53,702 nucleotides of DNA from Rubrivivax sp. (GCA_020248945.1 JADCGQ010000065.1:1-53702); one strand, 5' to 3'. Counted from the stretch's first letter, positions 20,108 through 30,021 are shown. The notes: generated by a model not told the origin, from the sequence alone. Program-made: numbers and translations.

Positions 20108-21583
20108 TCAGCGGGCCGGTGCGTCGCGCACGACCCACTGCGTCAGCGCGTCGAGCGCCGGCCGGGCAGCGCCGGCCTGCGCGTGGTTGACGATGGCCAC
20201 GAGCACGTAGCGCCGGCCGCTGTCGGACAGCACGTAGCCGGCCACGGCCATCACCTCGCGCAGCGAGCCGGTCTTCAGGTGCGCACGGCCGGCCGGCGCG
20301 CGCGAACGCCGCAGCGTGCCGTCGACACCGCTGATCGGCAAGGACGCCAGCAGCTCGCCGAAGTGCGGTGAATCGGCCGCCTGCTGCAGCAGCCGCGCCA
20401 GCCGCCAGGCCGACAGCCGCGAGCGCCGCGACAACCCCGAGCCGTTGTCGACCACGACGGCGGCGTCGAGTGCCCCGGTGCGCTCGGCCAACCAGGCGCC
20501 GAGCAGCTCGCGCGCGGCCTCGGGCGTGGCGGTGCGCGTGGGCGCGGCCTGCAGCGCCAGCGTCAGCAGCAGCTGCTGCGCCATCACGTTGTTGCTGAAC
20601 TTGTTGATGTCGCGCACCACCTCGGCCATCGAGGGCGAGCGCAGCTCCAGCGTGGGCGCAGCGTCGGCCGGGGCCGCGCCTTCGCGCACGCGGCCGGTGA
20701 GCGTGCCGCCGAGCTCTTGCCAGAGGCCGCCCAGCAGCCGGGCGTCGTAGCTCGCGGGCTGCGCGTCGGCCACGGGCCAGAAGAGCTCGCCGCAGGCCGC
20801 GGCGTAGCTGCCGGCAAAACGCGTGCGGCGCGGCTCGAAACTGGCCTTCAGGTTGGCGCGCCAGTCGCCGCAGGGTGTGCCCGCGGGCGCCAGCGGCACG
20901 CTGCGGTCGATCTCGGTCTGCGCCAGCGGCGTGTCGACCGTCACGCGGGCCACGCCGGCGGCGGCATCGGGCACGAAGCTGTAGATCGAGGAGCGGAAGT
21001 TCAGCAGCAGCGCCGACGACTGCGTGTTGTAGGGGCGCAGCCGCTCGCCGTCGAAATCGCCCGGGTCGGCATCGGGCCCGGCGAAGGCGCGGCTGTCGAG
21101 CACGATGTCGCCGCGGATCTCGCGCACGCCCATCTGGCGCAGCTTGCGCAGCGCCAGCCACAGGCGCTCGACCACCAGCTTGGGGTCGCCGCGGCCCTGG
21201 ATGACGAGATCGCCTTCGAGCACGCCGTCCTTCAGCGGCCCCGTCAGCCACATCGGCGTGGCCCAGGTGAAGGCCGGGCCCAGGCGGTCGAGTGCGGCCA
21301 GCGTGGTGGGCAGCTTCATCACCGAGGCCGGGTTCATCGGCTCGTCGGCACGCCAGCGCAGCACGGCGCTGTCGCGGCCGAGTTCCTGCACCACCACCGC
21401 GATGCCGTCGAGCGGGATGGCCGCGCGCTGCAGGGCCTGCCGGGCTTCGGCGGGCAGCATGGTGGCCGCCTGAACGGCGGGCGCCAGCGCGGCCCAGGCC
21501 AGCGCTGCCAGCGCGCGCCGGGGCAGGACACGGCTTTGAACGGCGCGCAGCGCGCGGCTGAAGAGAGACGGCATCGTGGCCAT
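20108..21583 (-). CDS. dacB: DacB, D-alanyl-D-alanine carboxypeptidase/endopeptidase (PBP4)
   Basis: Periplasmic penicillin-binding protein that trims peptidoglycan peptides. The 491-residue protein has a signal peptide (cleavage after PAVQAA) and the three S13 motifs: ASVMKLPTT with catalytic Ser and Lys, the SNN of FSNNVMAQQLL, and KTGSL. VVDNGSGLSRRSRLSA is also typical. The ATG giving MATMPSLFSRAL was chosen; a second ATG three codons later is possible. The gene diverges from tsaB with only 23 bases between starts, so the two promoters must overlap or lie in each other's 5' regions. Confidence 0.93.
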   Translation of the reverse strand: MATMPSLFSRALRAVQSRVLPRRALAALAWAALAPAVQAATMLPAEARQALQRAAIPLDGIAVVVQELGRDSAVLRWRADEPMNPASVMKLPTTLAALDRLGPAFTWATPMWLTGPLKDGVLEGDLVIQGRGDPKLVVERLWLALRKLRQMGVREIRGDIVLDSRAFAGPDADPGDFDGERLRPYNTQSSALLLNFRSSIYSFVPDAAAGVARVTVDTPLAQTEIDRSVPLAPAGTPCGDWRANLKASFEPRRTRFAGSYAAACGELFWPVADAQPASYDARLLGGLWQELGGTLTGRVREGAAPADAAPTLELRSPSMAEVVRDINKFSNNVMAQQLLLTLALQAAPTRTATPEAARELLGAWLAERTGALDAAVVVDNGSGLSRRSRLSAWRLARLLQQAADSPHFGELLASLPISGVDGTLRRSRAPAGRAHLKTGSLREVMAVAGYVLSDSGRRYVLVAIVNHAQAGAARPALDALTQWVVRDAPAR

Positions 21584-21606
21584 GATCGCACGGCTAAACT
21601 GGCCGC

Positions 21607-22362
21607 ATGAGTGCCCTGCCAGGGACGGGGCCGGTGATCCTGGCTCTCGATACCGCCACCGAACGCCTGTGCGCCGCCCTGCACGATGGGCGCCGGTTCC
21701 ACACCGTTGATGAAGCCGGCGGCCCGGCCGCTTCGGCGCGCCTGTTGCCGGTGCTGAACGCGCTGCTGGCACAGGCCGGCCTCGAAGGCGAAGCGCTCGA
21801 TGCGGTGGCCTTCGTGCGCGGGCCCGGCGCCTTCACGGGGCTGCGCACCGCCTGCGCGGTGGCCCAGGGCCTGGCCTGGGGCTGGCGCCGGCCGGTGCTG
21901 GCGCTCGACGCGCTGATGCTGGTGGCCGAAGACGCCTGCGCCGTGGCGCCGCTGGCCGAGGGTGACGAGGTCGCGGTCGCGATGGACGCCCGCATGGACG
22001 AGATCTACGCCGCCCGCTACGCCTGGCTCGGTGGGCGCTGGCAGGTGCTCGAGGCCCCGGCGCTGTGGGCCTGGCCGGTGCTGGCCGAGGCCTGGTCGGG
22101 CACGGCCGTGGCGGTGCTGGCGGGCTCGGCGCTCGAGCCCTTCGCCGGCCGCATGCGCTGGCCGGCCGCCGCACGCCAGCAGCCCCAGACCCACGACCGC
22201 GCGGCCGCGCTCGGCCGCTTGTCCTTGCGGGCCTACGCCGAGGGCGGCCTGCTCGCCGCTGCCGAGGCGTTGCCGCTGTACCTGCGCGACAAGGTGGCGC
22301 AGACCACCGCCGAGCGGGCCGCCGCGGCTGCTGCGGCCGCGCTCATGAGCGCGCCCCGATGA
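21607..22362 (+). CDS. tsaB: TsaB, t6A tRNA-modification complex subunit
   Basis: A 251-residue ASKHA-fold protein, partner of TsaD and TsaE in threonylcarbamoyl transfer to A37 of tRNA. It has ILALDTATERLCAAL near the start and the family signature GPGAFTGLRTACAVAQGLAW. The ATG overlaps no upstream gene. TAAACT ends 7 bases before the ATG and could be a -10 giving a leaderless message. rimI overlaps its stop (ATGA), the usual tsaB-rimI arrangement. Confidence 0.94.
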   Translation: MSALPGTGPVILALDTATERLCAALHDGRRFHTVDEAGGPAASARLLPVLNALLAQAGLEGEALDAVAFVRGPGAFTGLRTACAVAQGLAWGWRRPVLALDALMLVAEDACAVAPLAEGDEVAVAMDARMDEIYAARYAWLGGRWQVLEAPALWAWPVLAEAWSGTAVAVLAGSALEPFAGRMRWPAAARQQPQTHDRAAALGRLSLRAYAEGGLLAAAEALPLYLRDKVAQTTAERAAAAAAAALMSAPR

Positions 22363-22856
22363 ACGCCCGCCTGCAACCCACCCCCGCCGCGCCGCCGCTG
22401 CTGCGTGCCATCGAGGTGGGCGATGTCGATGCCATCGTCGCGGTGGAGCTGCGGGCCTATGCCTTTGCCTGGTCGCGCGGCAACTTCATCGATTCGCTCG
22501 CGGCCGGCTACGTGGCCCGCGTGGCGCACGACGACGACGGCCAGGTCCTCGGCTACTTCATCGCCATGCCGGGCGTGGACGAGCTGCACCTGCTGAACCT
22601 GACGGTGGCGCCCGAACACCAGGGCCGGGGCCACGGCCGCGCGTTGCTGGAGGCGGTGGTCGAGGTGGCGCGTGCGCTGCCTGTCGAGAAGTTGCTGCTC
22701 GAGGTGCGCGAGAGCAACCAGCGCGCGCGCCAGCTCTACGCGGTGCGCGGCTTCGCCGAGATCGGCCGTCGGCGCGGCTACTACCCGGCGCGCGAGCGCC
22801 GCGAGGACGCCATCGTCATGGGCCTGGCACTGGGAGCCGCCGATGGCCTGGGATGA
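22359..22856 (+). CDS. rimI: RimI, ribosomal protein S18 alanine N-acetyltransferase
   Basis: GNAT acetyltransferase that modifies the N-terminus of ribosomal protein S18. The 165-residue protein has the acetyl-CoA loop VAPEHQGRGHGRALL, LEVRESNQRARQLYAVRGF and the typical YYPARERREDAIVMGL end. The start overlaps the tsaB stop (ATGA) and the end overlaps the start of the uracil-DNA glycosylase gene by 14 bases, so the three genes form an operon. Confidence 0.94.
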   Translation: MNARLQPTPAAPPLLRAIEVGDVDAIVAVELRAYAFAWSRGNFIDSLAAGYVARVAHDDDGQVLGYFIAMPGVDELHLLNLTVAPEHQGRGHGRALLEAVVEVARALPVEKLLLEVRESNQRARQLYAVRGFAEIGRRRGYYPARERREDAIVMGLALGAADGLG

Positions 22857-23661
22857 GCGCCAGCAGCGCCTGCTCGCGGCCATGGGGCTGCGCGTGTGGG
22901 CGCCACCGGCAGCCGGCGCACCCGCGGCCGAGGCGCCGGCCCTGGCGGCGGTGGCCGATGCCGAGGCCTCGCCCCCAGTGCGTGTGCCCAAGCCCCAGGC
23001 CGTGCTGGCCGCTGCGCCCGCGCCGGCCCCTGCTGCCGCGCTCAAGTCGCCGGCAGCGGGCGCGCTCGCCGGCCTCGGCTGGCCCGAGCTGCGCGAGGCC
23101 GTCGCCGGCTGCCGCGCCTGCTCGCTGTGCGAGAAGCGCACGCAGACGGTCTTCGGCGTCGGCCATCCGCAGGCCGCGTGGATGGTGGTGGGCGAGGCCC
23201 CCGGCGAGCAGGAAGACCGCGAAGGCGAACCCTTCGTCGGTGCCGCCGGCCAGCTGCTCGACCGCATGCTGGCGGCGCTGCAGCTCACCCGCGCCGCCGA
23301 TGGCGAATTGCCCCGCGAGCGGCGCGTCTACATCGCCAACACGCTGAAGTGCCGACCACCGGGCAACCGCAACCCGACGCCCGAGGAACTGGCGAAGTGC
23401 GAGCCCTTCCTCGTGCGCCAGATCGAGCTCGTGCGGCCCCGCCTCATCCTCGCCATGGGCCGCTTCGCCGTGCAGGCCCTGCTGCGCAGCGACGAGCCCA
23501 TCGGCAAGCTGCGCGGCCGTGTGCACCGCTACCAGGGCTTGCCGCTGATCGTGACGTACCACCCGGCCTACCTGCTGCGCAACCTGCCCGAAAAGGCCAA
23601 GGCCTGGGACGACCTGTGCCTGGCGGCCGAGGTCTTCGAGCAGCAAGCGCCGACGAGCTGA
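22843..23661 (+). CDS. Type 4 uracil-DNA glycosylase (4Fe-4S)
   Basis: Removes uracil from DNA. The 272-residue protein has a variable Ala/Pro-rich N-terminal 75 residues, then the family 4 core. That core shows the cluster cysteines in CRACSLCEKR and C-x(about 15)-C in LKCRPPGNRNPTPEELAKCEP, motif A GEAPGEQEDREGEPFVG and motif B VTYHPAYLLRN. The N-terminal extension resembles the phage SPO1 DNA-polymerase-related fusions common in this family but is degenerate here. It is the last gene of the tsaB-rimI-udg operon and converges on glmU. Confidence 0.92.
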   Translation: MAWDERQQRLLAAMGLRVWAPPAAGAPAAEAPALAAVADAEASPPVRVPKPQAVLAAAPAPAPAAALKSPAAGALAGLGWPELREAVAGCRACSLCEKRTQTVFGVGHPQAAWMVVGEAPGEQEDREGEPFVGAAGQLLDRMLAALQLTRAADGELPRERRVYIANTLKCRPPGNRNPTPEELAKCEPFLVRQIELVRPRLILAMGRFAVQALLRSDEPIGKLRGRVHRYQGLPLIVTYHPAYLLRNLPEKAKAWDDLCLAAEVFEQQAPTS

Positions 23662-23670
23662 TCTGCTGGA

Positions 23671-25062
23671 TCAGGCCTTCGCCGGCTTCTTCGGCCGCGT
23701 CCAGCCCGGCAGCGTCACCTGCTTGGCGCGCGCCACCGTCAGCTGGCCCGCCGGTGCGTCCTTGCTCACCGTGCTGCCGCCGCCGATGGTGGCGCCGGCG
23801 CCCAGCGTCACGGGCGCCACCAGCACGCAGTTGCTGCCCACGTGCACGTCGTCGCCGATGGTCGTGCGGTGCTTGTTGGCGCCGTCGTAGTTGGCGGTGA
23901 TGCTGCCGGCACCGTAGTTCACGCGCGCGCCCACCGTCGCATCGCCCAGGTAGGCCAGGTGGTTGGCCTTGGCACCGGCGGCCAGCGTGCTGTTCTTGAC
24001 CTCGACGAAGTTGCCGATGTGCACCTCGGCGCCGAGCACCGCACCGGGCCGCAGCCGCGCGTACGGCCCCACCAGCGCGCCCGGGCCGACCTCGGCGCCT
24101 TCGATGTGCGTGAACGGGTGGATCACGGCGCCGGCCGCAATGGTGGCGTCGCGGATGACGCAGTGCGCGCCGATGCGCACGCCCTCGCCCAGCGTGACGG
24201 TGCCTTCGAAGACGCAGCCGACGTCGATCTCGACATCGCCGCCGCAGTTGAGCGTGCCGCGCACGTCCAGCCGTGCCGGATCGGCCAGGCGCACGCCGGC
24301 GTCCATCAGCGCATCGGCCACGCGCTTCTGGTGGCGGCGTTCCAGGTCGGCCAGCTGGTGCGGGCTGTTCACGCCCAGCACCTCGGTCTCGTCCGGCGCG
24401 GCCACGGCCACCACCGGCACGCCCTCGGCCACGGCCATGGCCACCACGTCGGTGAGGTAGTACTCCTTCTGCGCGTTCTGGTTGCCCAGTGCCATCACCC
24501 AGCGCTTGAGCAGCGCGGTGGGCGCGGCCATCATGCCGGTGTAGACCTCGCGCAGCGCGCGTTGCGCCGGCGTGGCGTCTTTCTGCTCGACGATGGCGCG
24601 CACCGGCGCGTCGGCGCCGCTGCCCTCGCGCAGGATGCGGCCGTAGCCGAAGGGATCGGCCAGTTCGATGGTCAGCAGCGCCAGCGCGCCGCCCGCGGCG
24701 GCATCGGCCAGGGCCTGCGCGGTGGCGGCGCGGATCAGCGGCACATCGCCATTGAGCACCAGCGTCGTCTCGTGGCCGTCGGCCAGCACAGGCACGGCCT
24801 GCTGCACGGCGTGGCCAGTGCCCAGCTGCGGCATCTGGCGCGCAAACCGCAGGCCCTGGCCGGCGCAGGCGGCCTCGACCTGCTCGGCACCATGGCCAGT
24901 GATGACGATGGTGTGGCGGCCGGCCGGATCACCCACGCCGGCAACGGCATCGAGCACGTGCTGCAATAAACTCCGCCCAGCGAGCTTGTGCAGCACCTTC
25001 GGGCGAGCCGACTTCATGCGGGTGCCCTTGCCCGCGGCCATGATCACGACATTGAGAGCCAT
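23671..25062 (-). CDS. glmU: GlmU, bifunctional UDP-GlcNAc pyrophosphorylase / GlcN-1-P acetyltransferase
   Basis: Makes UDP-GlcNAc for peptidoglycan and lipopolysaccharide. The 463-residue protein has the N-terminal nucleotidyltransferase motif [21 protein letters not shown] and GDVPLI, then a C-terminal left-handed beta-helix of hexapeptide repeats with [10 protein letters not shown] and the acetyltransferase region [25 protein letters not shown]. Length matches the family. Its start codon shares the CATG at 25060-25063 with the divergent DUF6279 gene, so its promoter must lie inside that gene. Confidence 0.97.
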   Translation of the reverse strand: MALNVVIMAAGKGTRMKSARPKVLHKLAGRSLLQHVLDAVAGVGDPAGRHTIVITGHGAEQVEAACAGQGLRFARQMPQLGTGHAVQQAVPVLADGHETTLVLNGDVPLIRAATAQALADAAAGGALALLTIELADPFGYGRILREGSGADAPVRAIVEQKDATPAQRALREVYTGMMAAPTALLKRWVMALGNQNAQKEYYLTDVVAMAVAEGVPVVAVAAPDETEVLGVNSPHQLADLERRHQKRVADALMDAGVRLADPARLDVRGTLNCGGDVEIDVGCVFEGTVTLGEGVRIGAHCVIRDATIAAGAVIHPFTHIEGAEVGPGALVGPYARLRPGAVLGAEVHIGNFVEVKNSTLAAGAKANHLAYLGDATVGARVNYGAGSITANYDGANKHRTTIGDDVHVGSNCVLVAPVTLGAGATIGGGSTVSKDAPAGQLTVARAKQVTLPGWTRPKKPAKA

Positions 25063-25945
25063 GCCCAATTCCCGCATTCGGTGGTGGAAGCTGCTGATCA
25101 TAGGCAGCGTGCTGGCCCTGGTCGGCGGCTGCGGCGCGCTGCGCGTGGCGTATTCGACCGGTCCGACGCTCGTGTGGTGGCAGCTTGACGGCTGGCTCGA
25201 CACCGACCGCAGCCAGGCCACCGCCGTGCGCGGCGCCATCGACCGCTGGTTCGCCTGGCACCGCAGCACCCAGATCACGCCCACCGTGGCGCTGCTGGCC
25301 GAGGTGCGCGAGCAGGTGATGCAGCCCACCACGCCCGAGGCCGTGTGTCGCTTCACCACCCGTGCGCAGGCGCTGCTGGAGCCGGCGATGGCGCGTGCCA
25401 TCGACGAAGCCGCCGAGCTGCTGCCGCTGCTGACCGAGGCCAACCTGAAGGCCATGGAGGCCAAGGGCGCCGAGGACCGGGCCGAAGACCGCGAGAAGTT
25501 CCTGCAGGACGACCCCGCCGCGCGCCGCAGCGAGCAGCTCGAGCGCGCCAAGCGGCGTTTCGAGCGTCTCTACGGCCGCCTGGCCGAGCCGCAGCTGGCC
25601 GTGCTGCGCGAGGGCCTGGCCGAGCTGCCGCTCGACCCCGAACGCTGGCTGGCCGAGCGCGAGCAGCGCCAGCGGCAGACGCTGGCCACGCTGCGCCGGC
25701 TGCAGGCCGAGCGCGCCCCGCGCGAACAGCGCGTGGCGGCGCTGCAGGCGATGCTGGGCCAGTCGATGCAGCCGGCCGACCCAGCCCGGCGGGCGCAGCA
25801 GCAACGCCTGGCCGAGGCCAACTGCGCGCTGGCGGCGCGGGTGCACAACGCCGCCACGCCGCAGCAGCGTGCCAAGGCGCAAGACACGCTCAAGGCCTGG
25901 GAGGACGATCTGCGCAGCCTGCGGCCGCCTTCAGGTTCGGCCTGA
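25061..25945 (+). CDS. DUF6279-family lipoprotein
   Basis: A 294-residue predicted lipoprotein with a signal peptide and lipobox LVGGC (Cys about residue 24). The mature part is helical, Arg/Glu/Gln-rich, with [14 protein letters not shown] near the start and many long charged helices. The function is unknown; members are scattered in proteobacteria. The start ATG shares its AT with the glmU start on the other strand. An in-frame ATG 7 codons upstream is possible, but the signal peptide is best from 25061. The gene ends 5 bases before the convergent photolyase stop. Confidence 0.82.
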   Translation: MPNSRIRWWKLLIIGSVLALVGGCGALRVAYSTGPTLVWWQLDGWLDTDRSQATAVRGAIDRWFAWHRSTQITPTVALLAEVREQVMQPTTPEAVCRFTTRAQALLEPAMARAIDEAAELLPLLTEANLKAMEAKGAEDRAEDREKFLQDDPAARRSEQLERAKRRFERLYGRLAEPQLAVLREGLAELPLDPERWLAEREQRQRQTLATLRRLQAERAPREQRVAALQAMLGQSMQPADPARRAQQQRLAEANCALAARVHNAATPQQRAKAQDTLKAWEDDLRSLRPPSGSA

Positions 25946-25949
25946 AGAA

Positions 25950-27473
25950 TCAGAGCTTGGCCGCCTTCACCACCGCGTAACGCGCCAGCGTCTTCTCGCG
26001 CGCGGTGGCGTGGTCGACCACCGGCTTCGGGTAGTCGCGCCCCAGTTCAAAGCCCGCCGCGGCCAGGTCCACCGGCCGAGCGGTCCAGGGCGCGTGCAGG
26101 GCGGCATCGGGCAGCGCCGCCAGCTCGGGCACGTAGCGGCGGATGAAGCGGCCCTGCGGATCGAACTTCTCGCTCTGGCTTACCGGGTTGAAGATGCGGA
26201 AGTAGGGCTGCGCATCGCAGCCCGAACTGGCCGCCCACTGCCAGCCGCCGTTGTTGGCCGCGAGGTCGAAGTCGTTGAGGTGCAGCGCGAAGTAGCGCTC
26301 GCCCCAGCGCCAGTCGAGGCCCAGGTCCTTGGTCAGGAAGCTCGCCACCACCATGCGCAGGCGGTTGTGCATGTAGCCGGTCTGGTTGATCTGCCGCATG
26401 GCCGCGTCGACCAGCGGGTAGCCCGTGCGGCCTTCGCACCAGGCCGCGAACAAGGCCTCGGCGTGTTTGCCGTGCTCCCAGCGGATCTGGTCGTACTCCG
26501 CCTTGAACGCATGCTCGACCACGCGCGGGTGGTGGTGCAGCACCTGGTGATAGAAGTCGCGCCAGATCAGCTCCGACAGCCACACCTCGGCGCCGCGGCT
26601 GCCGGCCTCGCGGCGCTCGAACGCCAGCCGTGCCAGCTGGCGCACGCTCACCGTGCCGAAGCGCAGGTGCGTGCTCAGGTAGCTGGGGCCCTTGACGGCC
26701 GGGAAGTCGCGCGTGTCGTGGTACTGGTCGATGCGGTCCAGGAAGTCGGCCAGCAGCTCCTGCGCGCCGGCCGGCCCGCTGGGCAGGCGCAGCTCGTGCA
26801 GGTTGGTGCGCGCAAAGCCGATGTCGGCGAGATCCGGCACGCCTGGCAGGGCCGCCGGCCGTGCCGCCAGGGCGCCGGCGTGGGGGGCCACCGGGTAGGC
26901 CTCCAGGTTGTGCGGCTCGAGCTTCTTGAACCAGGCGTTCTTGTAGGGCGTGAACACGCTGAACGCGCCGCCGCCGAGCGTGAGCACCTCCGAGCGCTCG
27001 AAGACGACGTGGTCCTTGCTGGTGTGCAGCGCCACGCCGATGTCGGCCAGCCGGCCGCGCAGCTGCGCGTCGCGCGCCAGCGCCGCGGGCTCGTCGTCGT
27101 GGCTCGCGAACACCGCCTGCACCTGCAGCCGCGCGGCCAGCGCGGGGATCTCGTCGCGCGGGTGGCCGTGCAACACGATGAGCCCGGCGCCGTCGATGCC
27201 GTGCGAGGCGGCCAGCGCGCGCAGCTCGGCATCGACGCCGACCAGGCTGTCGCGGATGAACTCGACGCGGCGGTCCGCCCGCGGCAAGGGATCGAGGATG
27301 TCGCGGTCGAACACGAACACGCACCACGCCTCGCGCGCCTGCGTCAGCGCGTGGTACAGCGCGGCGTGGTCGTCGACGCGCAGGTCGCGACGCAGCCACA
27401 CCAGCGCGCGCGCCAGGGGCTTGCCGGCCGGGCTGCGCGCGGGCGTTTGAACGGAGCGGGAATGCGGCGTCAT
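25950..27473 (-). CDS. phr: Deoxyribodipyrimidine photolyase (CPD photolyase)
   Basis: FAD-dependent light-driven repair of cyclobutane pyrimidine dimers. The 507-residue protein has the N-terminal antenna-binding domain (LVWLRRDLRVDDHAALYHAL) and the FAD/DNA-binding C-terminal domain with GEALRRF-equivalent LIWRDFYHQVL, GRTGYPLVDAAMRQ, MHNRLRMVVASFLTKDL and the conserved Trp-rich NNGGWQWAASSGCDAQPYFRIFNP. The ATG at 27473 (MTPHSRSV) was chosen over an upstream GTG. It diverges from yqgE, with the predicted yqgE -10 hexamer between the two starts. Confidence 0.95.
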   Translation of the reverse strand: MTPHSRSVQTPARSPAGKPLARALVWLRRDLRVDDHAALYHALTQAREAWCVFVFDRDILDPLPRADRRVEFIRDSLVGVDAELRALAASHGIDGAGLIVLHGHPRDEIPALAARLQVQAVFASHDDEPAALARDAQLRGRLADIGVALHTSKDHVVFERSEVLTLGGGAFSVFTPYKNAWFKKLEPHNLEAYPVAPHAGALAARPAALPGVPDLADIGFARTNLHELRLPSGPAGAQELLADFLDRIDQYHDTRDFPAVKGPSYLSTHLRFGTVSVRQLARLAFERREAGSRGAEVWLSELIWRDFYHQVLHHHPRVVEHAFKAEYDQIRWEHGKHAEALFAAWCEGRTGYPLVDAAMRQINQTGYMHNRLRMVVASFLTKDLGLDWRWGERYFALHLNDFDLAANNGGWQWAASSGCDAQPYFRIFNPVSQSEKFDPQGRFIRRYVPELAALPDAALHAPWTARPVDLAAAGFELGRDYPKPVVDHATAREKTLARYAVVKAAKL

Positions 27474-27501
27474 GGACAGGCACCGAGTGTGCCGCACGAC
27501 C

Positions 27502-27507
27502 TAGAAT
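27502..27507 (+). promoter_or_regulatory. -10 element TAGAAT for a leaderless yqgE message
   Basis: TAGAAT ends exactly 7 bases before the yqgE ATG, so transcription would begin at or next to the A of the start codon. No good -35 is visible. The gpmA promoter on the other strand shows the identical hexamer at the identical distance. Confidence 0.5.
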
Positions 27508-27514
27508 CCGCCGC

Positions 27515-28135
27515 ATGGCCGACCCCGCCAAGCCCGGCAAACCCGATTCACCCCGCATCGACCTGACCAACCACTTCCTGGTCGCGATGCCGGGCATGGC
27601 CGACGAGACCTTCGAGCGCACGGTGGTCTACCTGTGCGAGCACACCGAGAAGGGTGCGCTGGGGCTGGTCATCAACAAGCCCATCGACATCAAGCTGAAG
27701 AACCTGTTCGAGAAGGTCGAACTCAAGCTCGATCACCGGCGCGAGCTGGCCGAGCAGCCGGTGTACTTCGGCGGCCCGGTGCAAACCGAACGCGGCTTCG
27801 TGCTGCACGACGGCGCGGGCACGGGCGGCTCGCCGTACAACTCCACGCTGTCGGTGCCCGGCGGCCTGGACATGACCACCAGCAAGGACGTGCTCGAAGC
27901 CCTGGCCGACGGCGCCGGCCCCAAGCGCGTGCTCGTCACGCTCGGCTACGCCGGCTGGGAGGCCGGGCAGCTCGAAGACGAGATCGGCCGCAACGGCTGG
28001 CTCACGGTGGGTGCCGACGCCGAGCGCATCCAGGCCGTGATCTTCGACACCCCGGTGCCGCAGCGCTACGACCGTGCGCTGTCGTTGCTGGGCATCGATC
28101 CGCGCATGTTGTCGGCCGAGGCTGGGCACGCATGA
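27515..28135 (+). CDS. YqgE/AlgH (DUF179) family protein
   Basis: A 206-residue cytoplasmic protein with the DUF179 signatures LTNHFLVAMPGMADETFERTVVYLCEH, GALGLVINKP, VYFGGPVQTERGFVLH and GYAGWEAGQLEDEI. The biochemical function is not established; AlgH was linked to alginate regulation in Pseudomonas. It is the first gene of a seven-gene operon in which almost every start overlaps the preceding stop. It may be translated from a leaderless transcript. Confidence 0.93.
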   Translation: MADPAKPGKPDSPRIDLTNHFLVAMPGMADETFERTVVYLCEHTEKGALGLVINKPIDIKLKNLFEKVELKLDHRRELAEQPVYFGGPVQTERGFVLHDGAGTGGSPYNSTLSVPGGLDMTTSKDVLEALADGAGPKRVLVTLGYAGWEAGQLEDEIGRNGWLTVGADAERIQAVIFDTPVPQRYDRALSLLGIDPRMLSAEAGHA

Positions 28136-28575
28136 CACCGGCAGCGGCGCCCGCAACGCTGCTGGCCTTCGATTACGGCACGCGCCGCACCGGCGTGGCG
28201 GTGGGCAACACGCTGCTGCGCCAGGCGCAGCCGCTGGCCACGCTGGCGGCCGAAGGTGACGCGGTGTTCGCGCAGGCCGCGCCGCTGATCCGCGAGTGGC
28301 AGCCGGCGGCGCTGGTGGTGGGCATCCCGCTGCACCCCGACGGCGAGCCCCACGACAATACGCGGCGCGCCGAGCGCTTTGCGCGGCGCCTGGCGGGCCG
28401 CTTCGGGCTGCCGGTGCACCGCGTCGACGAGCGCTACAGCACCACCGAGGCGCTGGCCGCCGGCGCCCGCGGCGACGCGGCCGATGCCGCGGCCGCCGCG
28501 ATCCTGCTCGAGCAGTTCTTCCGCGAACAAACCCTCCGCCCACCCACGGCACAGGACACCGATGCTGCAGCTTGA
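28132..28575 (+). CDS. ruvX: YqgF/RuvX Holliday-junction-resolvase-like nuclease
   Basis: A 147-residue RNase H-fold protein implicated in processing the 5' end of pre-16S rRNA. It has LAFDYGTRRTGVAVG at the N-terminus, LVVGIPLHPDGEPHDNTRRAERFA and the VDERYSTTEAL stretch carrying conserved acidic residues. The start overlaps the yqgE stop (ATGA), and its end overlaps pyrR by 14 bases. Confidence 0.93.
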   Translation: MTPAAAPATLLAFDYGTRRTGVAVGNTLLRQAQPLATLAAEGDAVFAQAAPLIREWQPAALVVGIPLHPDGEPHDNTRRAERFARRLAGRFGLPVHRVDERYSTTEALAAGARGDAADAAAAAILLEQFFREQTLRPPTAQDTDAAA

Positions 28576-29056
28576 CGCCGAATCCCTCTACGCCGAGCTG
28601 CTGGCCGGCGTGCGCCCCTTGCTCAAGCCCGAGTCACGCCTGGTCGGCATCTGGCGCGGTGGCGCCTGGCTGGCCGAGCGGCTGCAGCGCGATCTGGGCT
28701 TGCCGGGGCCGGTCGGCATCATCAGCAGCACGCTGCACCGCGACGACTTCGCCGAGCGCGGGCTGGCCTCGGGCGCGGGGCGCACGACGCTGCCCTTCGA
28801 GATCGACGCCGCGCACCTGGTGCTGGTGGACGACGTGCTGTTCACCGGCCGCACCATCCGCGCTGTCATCAACGAGCTCTACGACTTCGGCCGCCCGGCC
28901 AGCGTGCAGCTGGCGGTGCTGGTTGATCGCGGCGGCCGCGAGCTGCCCATCGCCGCCGCCTACGCCGCTGCGCGGCTGGTGCTGCCGGCCGAGCAGAAGC
29001 TGGCGCTGGCCCAACAGGACGACGGCCGCTTCTCCTTCAGCGTGGAGCCGGCCTGA
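28562..29056 (+). CDS. pyrR: PyrR-like bifunctional pyrimidine regulator / uracil phosphoribosyltransferase
   Basis: A 164-residue type I phosphoribosyltransferase with the PRPP loop [21 protein letters not shown] and the family features [13 protein letters not shown] and [15 protein letters not shown]. In Bacillus PyrR binds pyr mRNA to cause attenuation; in proteobacteria the RNA-binding role is uncertain. I see no attenuator-like structure before pyrB, whose start overlaps the pyrR stop, so a uracil salvage role is at least as likely here. Confidence 0.9.
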   Translation: MLQLDAESLYAELLAGVRPLLKPESRLVGIWRGGAWLAERLQRDLGLPGPVGIISSTLHRDDFAERGLASGAGRTTLPFEIDAAHLVLVDDVLFTGRTIRAVINELYDFGRPASVQLAVLVDRGGRELPIAAAYAAARLVLPAEQKLALAQQDDGRFSFSVEPA

Positions 29057-30018
29057 TGCTGATGAAGCGCAACCCGCAGCTCAACAAGCACGGCGAGCTG
29101 ATCCACCTGCTCAGCATCGAGGGCCTGCCGCGCGCGGTGCTGACGCAGATCCTCGACACCGCCGGCACCTTCCTCAGCGTGAACGACCGCGAGGTGAAGA
29201 AGGTGCCGCTGCTGCGCGGCAAGAGCGTGTTCAACCTGTTTTTCGAGAACAGCACCCGCACGCGCACGACCTTCGAGATCGCGGCCAAGCGCCTGAGCGC
29301 CGACGTGCTGAACCTCGACATCGCGCGCAGCAGCACGGCCAAGGGCGAGAGCCTGCTCGACACCATCGCCAACCTGTCGGCCATGCATGCCGACATGTTC
29401 GTGGTGCGCCATGCCGAGAGCGGCGCGCCCTACCTGATCGCGCAGCACGTGGCGCCGCACGTGCACGTCGTGAACGCCGGTGACGGGCGCCATGCGCACC
29501 CGACGCAGGGGCTGCTCGACATATACACGATCCGCCACTTCAAGAAGGACTTCACGCAGCTCACGGTGGCCATCGTCGGCGACATCGTGCACTCGCGCGT
29601 GGCGCGCTCCGACATCCACGCGCTCACCACGCTGGGCGTGCCCGAGATCCGCGCCGTGGGCCCGAAGACGCTGGTGCCGGGCGATCTGGCCGGCATGGGC
29701 GTGCGCGTGTGCCACGACATGGCCGAGGGCATCCGCGATGCCGACGTCATCATCATGCTGCGCCTGCAGAACGAGCGCATGAGCGGCGCGATGCTGCCCA
29801 GCGCCGGCGAGTTCTTCAAGCACTACGGCTTGACGCCGGAAAAGCTCGCACTGGCCAAGCCCGACTGCATCGTCATGCACCCCGGCCCCATCAACCGCGG
29901 CGTCGAGATCGACAGCAGCGTGGCCGACGGCTCGCACAGCGTGATCCTGCCGCAAGTCACGTTCGGCATCGCCGTGCGCATGGCGGTGATGAGCACGATC
30001 GCCGGCAACCAGGCCTGA
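29056..30018 (+). CDS. pyrB: Aspartate carbamoyltransferase catalytic subunit
   Basis: First committed step of pyrimidine synthesis, joining carbamoyl phosphate and aspartate. The 320-residue protein has the carbamoyl-phosphate site [24 protein letters not shown], then HPTQGLLD and [12 protein letters not shown]. It starts within the pyrR stop (TGATG). The gene next to it is a dihydroorotase-like protein, not pyrI, which fits the PyrB-PyrC' complexes of Pseudomonas-type (class A) ATCase. Confidence 0.96.
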   Translation: MLMKRNPQLNKHGELIHLLSIEGLPRAVLTQILDTAGTFLSVNDREVKKVPLLRGKSVFNLFFENSTRTRTTFEIAAKRLSADVLNLDIARSSTAKGESLLDTIANLSAMHADMFVVRHAESGAPYLIAQHVAPHVHVVNAGDGRHAHPTQGLLDIYTIRHFKKDFTQLTVAIVGDIVHSRVARSDIHALTTLGVPEIRAVGPKTLVPGDLAGMGVRVCHDMAEGIRDADVIIMLRLQNERMSGAMLPSAGEFFKHYGLTPEKLALAKPDCIVMHPGPINRGVEIDSSVADGSHSVILPQVTFGIAVRMAVMSTIAGNQA

Positions 30019-30021
30019 GCC

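Noticed and set aside
28562..29056. PyrR-dependent attenuator before pyrB
   Set aside because: pyrB starts inside the pyrR stop, leaving no leader in which an attenuator could form.
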